DNA from: Frankiales bacterium
Lineage (GTDB): Bacteria; Actinomycetota; Actinomycetes; Mycobacteriales; SCTD01
DNA length: 14,385 bases
Reading direction: 5' to 3'
Assembly (NCBI GenBank): GCA_025464915.1
Contig: JAODNF010000269.1
Location: forward strand, 1 to 14,385
A program made the position numbers and the translations under genes. The notes below the pieces were generated by a model. That model was not told the origin of the DNA, made no database searches, and was given only the letters and a program-made list of their open reading frames with translations. Numbering within the stretch: the stretch's first letter is position 1; each line of letters begins with the position of its first letter. This document shows positions 12,991-14,385 of this stretch, piece by piece.

Positions 12991-13747
12991 ACGGGTGCTG
13001 AGACGAGACGGAGACGATCTCACCCGTCATGTACGACGAGTAGTCGCTGGCGAGGAAGACGATGACGTTGGCGACCTCCCACGGCTCGGCGGGCCGCCCG
13101 AAGGCCTCCTTGGCCGAGAGCTCCTCGAGGAGCTCGTCCGTGGTCACCTTGGCGAGGAAGGCGTGCATCGCGATGCTGGGGGAGACCGCGTTGACCCGGA
13201 CGCCGAACTGGGCGCCCTCGACACCCGCGGTGCGGGTCAACGCGTTCACGCCGGCCTTGGCGGCCGCGTAATGCGCCTGGCCGATCTGGGCCCGCCAGCC
13301 GATGACGCTGGAGTTGTTCACGATGACGCCGCTGCCCTGGGTCTTCATCTGCTGCAGCGCGGCCCGGGTGCAGCGAAACGTCCCGTTCAGGGTGACGTCG
13401 AGGACCCGCAGCCACTGCTCGTCGGTCATGTCCACGAGCTCAGCGGTCCCGCCGAGGCCGGCGTTGTTGACCATCACGTCCAGGCGGCCGTGGGCCGCGA
13501 CCGTCTGAGAGATGAGCCCGTCCACCTGGTCCTGCTGCGTGACGTCGCACACGACCCCCTGCACCGCGAGGGCCTCGGCGGTCTCGGCGAGGCGCCGCTC
13601 GTGCCAGTCGGACACGACGACGGTCGCGCCCTCCTCGAGCGCCCTCTTCGCCGTGGCGAAGCCGATGCCGGTGCCGGCCGCCGCCGTGACGACGACGACC
13701 TTGTCCTTCAGCAGGCCGTGGCCGGGGACGTAGGTGGGGACGGTCAC
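12989..13747 (-). CDS. ipdF: IpdF: 5-OH HIC-CoA dehydrogenase (SDR family)
   Basis: 252 residues, an SDR. It has the unusual cofactor loop TAAAGTGIG (21-29), where Ala replaces the first Gly of TGxxxGxG, then NNAG (94-97), Ser147 and Tyr160-xxx-Lys164. The opening GHGLLKDKVVVVTAAAGTGIG, the segment VSPSIAMHAFL and the ending FGRPAEPWEV...SSYMTGEIVSVSSQHP resemble IpdF (Rv3559c in M. tuberculosis) as I recall it. IpdF oxidises the hydroxyl of 5-OH HIC-CoA so that IpdC and EchA20 can act. The start is GTG 13747, overlapping the ipdC stop (GTGA), with AGAGG five bases upstream. The frame is open to 13987, but that extension is Arg/His-rich and lies inside ipdC. In M. tuberculosis ipdF is separate from echA20/ipdC; here the three are adjacent. 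Confidence 0.85.
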   Translation of the reverse strand: MTVPTYVPGHGLLKDKVVVVTAAAGTGIGFATAKRALEEGATVVVSDWHERRLAETAEALAVQGVVCDVTQQDQVDGLISQTVAAHGRLDVMVNNAGLGGTAELVDMTDEQWLRVLDVTLNGTFRCTRAALQQMKTQGSGVIVNNSSVIGWRAQIGQAHYAAAKAGVNALTRTAGVEGAQFGVRVNAVSPSIAMHAFLAKVTTDELLEELSAKEAFGRPAEPWEVANVIVFLASDYSSYMTGEIVSVSSQHP

Positions 13748-14385
13748 GCGAGCCTCTTCAGGGTGGCCTCGGCCTCGGTGATGATGCGCTCGATCAGCTC
13801 CTGGCAGGACGGCAGGTCCTCGATGACGCCGACGACCTGGCCGCTGGCCATGACGCCGAGGTCGGGCCGGCCGTCCTGCATGGCGGCCTTGAGGAGCATC
13901 GGGGCGTTGGCGGCCATGACGAGCTGCGACAGCGACAGCTCGGCGCTCTTGCGCATGGCCAGGCCCTCCGTGACGACGTCCTTCCACGGGGTGCCGCTGA
14001 GCTTCTGGAAGGCCACCGCGTTCTTCGTCGCGCGGGCGAGGCGTCCGAGGGCGCGGCTCTTGAGCAGCTCCTCGACGAAGTCCGTGCGCAGCACCCGGTG
14101 GGGGACGCCGTCGACCTCGGTCGTGACGACCGTGTCGGCGACGCCCTTGCCGAGGTAGACCTCCTTGACCGCACCACCCACGACGCTGTCGGAGGTCAGC
14201 AGGAACCGGGTACCCATGGCGATGCCCTCAGCGCCGTAGGCAAGCGCCGCCACCAGTCCACGGCCGTCGAAGAAGCCGCCGGCGGCGATGACCGGGATGT
14301 CGACGGCGTCGACGACCTGGGGGAGCAGCACCGTCGTCGGCACCTGGCCGGTGTGGCCGCCGCCCTCACCGCCCTGCACGATGAC
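13744..14385 (-). CDS. ipdC: IpdC: nitronate-monooxygenase-fold FMN enzyme of steroid C/D ring degradation (5' end beyond right edge)
   Basis: The C-terminal 213 residues are visible, in frame to the last base; roughly the first 140 are missing. The fragment begins VQGGEGGGHTG, the family's catalytic-His loop. It then has PQVVDAVDIPVIAAGGFFDGRGL and GIAMGTRFLLTSDS, the FMN phosphate-binding segments of the nitronate monooxygenase/2-nitropropane dioxygenase TIM barrel. The long C-terminal part (RVLRTDFVEELL..., GVMASGQVVGVIEDLPS) is typical of this branch. IpdC works with IpdF and EchA20 to turn 5-OH HIC-CoA into COCHEA-CoA. Neighbouring ipdF and echA20 make IpdC more likely than a generic nitronate monooxygenase. 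It is the first operon gene seen; the promoter and perhaps ipdAB lie to the right of the window. Confidence 0.82.
   Translation of the reverse strand, partial: VIVQGGEGGGHTGQVPTTVLLPQVVDAVDIPVIAAGGFFDGRGLVAALAYGAEGIAMGTRFLLTSDSVVGGAVKEVYLGKGVADTVVTTEVDGVPHRVLRTDFVEELLKSRALGRLARATKNAVAFQKLSGTPWKDVVTEGLAMRKSAELSLSQLVMAANAPMLLKAAMQDGRPDLGVMASGQVVGVIEDLPSCQELIERIITEAEATLKRLA

Noticed and set aside
11117..14385. A KstR/KstR2-type operator inside the steroid operon
   Set aside because: No convincing inverted CAAG...CTTG-like site was seen in the short gaps; the promoter region is beyond the right edge.
1..14385. tRNA or rRNA genes, CRISPR arrays, insertion sequences, attachment sites
   Set aside because: No clustered direct repeats, transposase-like frames or tRNA-like cloverleafs were noticed; nearly all bases are assigned to conserved genes.

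Overview
The window is high-GC DNA (strong G/C bias at third codon positions, many GTG starts, tightly packed genes) from an actinobacterium. A Nocardioides- or Mycobacteriales-like steroid degrader would fit, but the sequence alone does not fix the genus. There are eleven genes, two of them cut by the window edges. No tRNA, rRNA, CRISPR array, insertion sequence or integrase was seen.

Region 1 (1-3794, minus): the N-terminal ~1264 codons of a very large signalling protein. It has a Ser/Thr kinase domain, a STAND-like P-loop ATPase, a long helical TPR-like region and the first residues of an apparent GAF domain. This is the layout of the large multifunctional kinase/ATPase/sensor proteins of actinobacteria. 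Its C-terminus lies beyond the left edge.

Region 2 (3939-6179): an MFS transporter and a PaaI-type hotdog thioesterase form a minus-strand pair joined by a 4-base ATGA overlap. A HxlR-type regulator is divergently transcribed from them. The 46-base gap holds two promoter-like elements that face each other and overlap, and both would give leaderless transcripts.

Region 3 (6180-11083, plus): a three-gene signalling operon joined by GTGA and ATGA overlaps. It encodes a REC-PAS-PAS-GGDEF-EAL cyclic-di-GMP enzyme, a 7-TM/GAF histidine kinase and a single-domain Rcp1/CheY-like response regulator. Codon use suggests that the diguanylate cyclase/phosphodiesterase really starts near 6328. The 148 bases before it would then be a structured leader with an 8-bp palindrome and two stem-loops.

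Region 4 (11117-14385, minus): a steroid C/D-ring degradation operon. In order of transcription it holds ipdC (5' end beyond the right edge), ipdF, echA20, a SnoaL/NTF2-like gene and a second SDR. IpdF, IpdC and EchA20 are known from Mycobacterium and Rhodococcus to convert 5-OH HIC-CoA to COCHEA-CoA, opening the last five-membered ring. The two downstream genes are translationally coupled to echA20 and have no assigned step, so they are the best candidates here for undescribed steroid-pathway functions. ipdAB is not in the window.
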